From contig JAZUIN010000142.1 of NCBI GenBank assembly GCA_045642225.1, forward strand, positions 1-23,128: a stretch of DNA of 23,128 nucleotides. Direction: 5' to 3'. Position numbers and translations under genes: made by a program. The notes under the pieces were generated by a model, which made no database searches, had not been told where the DNA came from, and saw nothing but the letters and a program-made list of their open reading frames with translations. Shown here one piece after another: positions 21,693 through 23,128 of the stretch. Position 1 is the stretch's first letter. Each line of letters opens with the position of its first letter. Source of the DNA: RUG191 sp045642225 (GTDB lineage: Bacteria; Bacillota; Clostridia; Lachnospirales; Lachnospiraceae).

Positions 21693-22517
21693 ATGAAGAA
21701 AAATATTAAGAAAATATATTGCATAGCCAGCCTAGTAGCTGTTTGTTTAGTTGTGGTTTTTGGCTGTGCTTTTGTATTTAGTAATACAGCTTATGCAACT
21801 GAATATGGTGCAACAACTAATGCGCCTAATGCAAGCAATACTAGAACAAGTACTGGTACAGGATTTAATCTATCTTTTAATGGAGATACATCAACCTTAT
21901 CTTCAACAGTAGAGATTTTATTAATATTAACTGTAATTGCATTAGCACCAGCGATTCTAATGATGCTTACAAGCTTCACTAGAATTATAGTTGTTTTGCA
22001 TTTTACAAGGTCTGCCCTTGGTACGCAAACGTCTCCGCCAAATCAAGTTCTTATTGGTTTGGCATTATTCTTGACTTTGTTTATTATGTGGCCTACATTT
22101 TCCACAATTAATGAACAAGCTTTGCAACCATTAGATAGAGGTGAAATCACTCAAGATGAAGCCTTAGAGAAAGCAGAGAAGCCTTTAAGAGATTTTATGT
22201 ATGGACAGACACAGACTAAGGATTTAGATCTGTTTTGTGATATTTCCAACATAGAATACAAAGATTACGATGAAATTCCATTTACTGTATTAGTTCCAAG
22301 TTTTATTCTAAGTGAACTTAGAACAGCATTTATTATTGGATTTTTGATTTATATTCCATTTATTGTTATAGATATGGTAGTTTCCTCGGTACTTATGTCA
22401 ATGGGTATGATGATGCTGCCTCCTACAGTAATTTCTTTGCCGTTTAAGGTATTATTATTTATACTTGCAGACGGATGGAATTTGATTGTTGGAAGCTTAG
22501 TAAAGACATTTTACTGA
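21693..22517 (+). CDS. fliP: Flagellar export-gate protein FliP
   Basis: FliP is the main pore-forming subunit of the type III export gate, a pentamer with FliR and FliQ. The 274-aa protein has an N-terminal signal peptide (Lys-rich start, hydrophobic core about 8-30, AYA at 33-35), a short Thr/Asn/Ser-rich segment to about residue 62, then the conserved FliP part: LAPAILMMLTSFTRIIVVLH, TRSALGTQTSPPNQVLIGLA, and near the end FIIGFLIYIPFIVIDMVVSS with SMGMMMLPP. It is longer than Bacillus FliP (about 221), mostly because of the N-terminal extension. No real ribosome site precedes ATG 21693; the fliO stop is 7 bases upstream, so translation probably depends on coupling. Confidence 0.96.
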   Translation: MKKNIKKIYCIASLVAVCLVVVFGCAFVFSNTAYATEYGATTNAPNASNTRTSTGTGFNLSFNGDTSTLSSTVEILLILTVIALAPAILMMLTSFTRIIVVLHFTRSALGTQTSPPNQVLIGLALFLTLFIMWPTFSTINEQALQPLDRGEITQDEALEKAEKPLRDFMYGQTQTKDLDLFCDISNIEYKDYDEIPFTVLVPSFILSELRTAFIIGFLIYIPFIVIDMVVSSVLMSMGMMMLPPTVISLPFKVLLFILADGWNLIVGSLVKTFY

Positions 22518-22530
22518 TGAGGTGATATAG

Positions 22531-22803
22531 ATGACAGAAGGTCAGGTTTTAGACATTGCTCGAGAAGCAATATACAACATTATTATCTGTGCTGCACCAG
22601 TGTTACTTATTTCGCTGATTGTAGGTTTGGTTATTAGTATTTTTCAGACAGTAACATCTATACAAGAACAAACACTAACATTTGTACCTAAGATTTTGGC
22701 GGTGTTTGTCGCTATAATTGTTTTTGGATCATGGATACTTAATAATCTAACAGGCTTCATGACTGAGCTATGGTCTAATTTTAGTAATTTCATTGGTCGG
22801 TAG
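22531..22803 (+). CDS. fliQ: Flagellar export-gate protein FliQ
   Basis: FliQ is a small hairpin membrane protein of the type III export gate; several copies wrap the FliP/FliR core. The 90-aa protein has two hydrophobic spans (about residues 15-38 and 50-72) and the conserved VGLVISIFQTVTSIQEQTLT and FVPKILAVFV between and at the start of the second span. Length equals the family norm. GAGGTGAT (22519-22526) is the ribosome site, 4 bases before ATG. It lies 13 bases after fliP and 2 bases before fliR. Confidence 0.96.
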   Translation: MTEGQVLDIAREAIYNIIICAAPVLLISLIVGLVISIFQTVTSIQEQTLTFVPKILAVFVAIIVFGSWILNNLTGFMTELWSNFSNFIGR

Positions 22804-22805
22804 TT

Positions 22806-23128
22806 ATGATTAATGCAACATTTAGTTTAAATACAGTTGAATATTTTTTGCTTATACTTGTTAGAATGTCTACTTTTGTATTTGCAGCTCCTTTTTTTGG
22901 ACAACGTAATGTCCCTAATAGAGTGAAGGTTGGTTTAGCCATTTTTACTTCTATATTAGTTTTTTATGGAGTATCGCCTACAATGGTAAGTTACAGTACA
23001 ACATATGGGTATGGAGTAATGGTTTTGATTGAGGGAATTACAGGCTTGCTGATAGGTTTTATGGCAAATATTTGTAATTCCATTATTTTGTTTGCGGGAA
23101 ATATGATTGATACACACATAGGTTTGTC
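22806..23128 (+). CDS. fliR: Flagellar export-gate protein FliR, N-terminal part
   Basis: FliR completes the FliP-FliQ-FliR export gate. Only the first 107 codons are in the window; the frame stays open to the last base. The translation begins MINATFSLNTVEYFLLILVR, then MSTFVFAAPFFGQRNVPNRV and KVGLAIFTSILVF, which is the typical FliR opening with the conserved aromatic-Pro-Phe-Phe and Pro-x-Arg-x-Lys loop. Three hydrophobic segments are visible (about 12-30, 40-58, 69-95). ATG 22806 is 2 bases after the fliQ stop with only a weak ribosome site (GGTCGGTAG within fliQ), so coupling is likely. flhB and flhA would be expected next in this operon type, but are not seen here. Confidence 0.94.
   Translation, partial: MINATFSLNTVEYFLLILVRMSTFVFAAPFFGQRNVPNRVKVGLAIFTSILVFYGVSPTMVSYSTTYGYGVMVLIEGITGLLIGFMANICNSIILFAGNMIDTHIGL

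Noticed and set aside
1..23128. Insertion sequences, phage genes, CRISPR repeats, tRNA or rRNA genes
   Set aside because: No transposase or integrase reading frame, no regularly spaced repeats and no tRNA/rRNA-like sequence were seen; coding is continuous and of uniform character.

Overview
This AT-rich, densely packed, single-strand window reads as part of a chromosome of a motile Gram-positive of the class Clostridia. Lachnospiraceae-type is my best guess, from the gene order and protein character; the sequence does not fix genus or species. Every gene lies on the + strand, and gaps between most genes are a few bases or small overlaps.

Region 1 (1-4303) is a housekeeping/competence cluster: the 3' end of a comM-like Mg-chelatase ATPase gene, dprA, topA and codY, closed by a clear intrinsic terminator. 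Region 2 (about 4304-16448) is the first flagellar transcription unit. It has a candidate sigma-A-type promoter and a short structured leader, then rod genes (flgB, flgC, fliE), MS ring and switch (fliF, fliG), export ATPase complex (fliH, fliI, fliJ), a MotE/YlxF-like membrane protein, hook-length control (fliK), hook cap (flgD), a small conserved flagellar-operon protein, and the hook gene flgE, ending in a strong terminator. Region 3 (16449-23128) is a second unit: stator genes (motA, motB), fliL, switch genes (fliM, fliY), cheY, and export-gate genes (fliO, fliP, fliQ and the start of fliR), running off the window end.

The layout is the Bacillus/Clostridia fla/che order, including the long-known dprA-topA-...-codY-flgB neighbourhood. 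It differs from the Bacillus arrangement as I know it: nothing lies between topA and codY, motAB sits between flgE and fliL, and no flbD/swrD gene follows flgE. Together the genes build the basal body, export apparatus, hook, stator and switch. CodY next door suggests, but does not prove, nutritional control of motility.

I found no mobile element, CRISPR array, RNA gene or clearly new system. The most interesting signals are non-coding or architectural. The flgE leader contains a duplicated Shine-Dalgarno block, mutually exclusive helices and a 23-codon overlapping ORF. Two stem-loops stand in front of fliK, and a 9-bp inverted repeat stands in front of motA. FlgD carries an extra C-terminal helical segment, and FliY has a long Pro-Ala linker with both phosphatase signatures intact.
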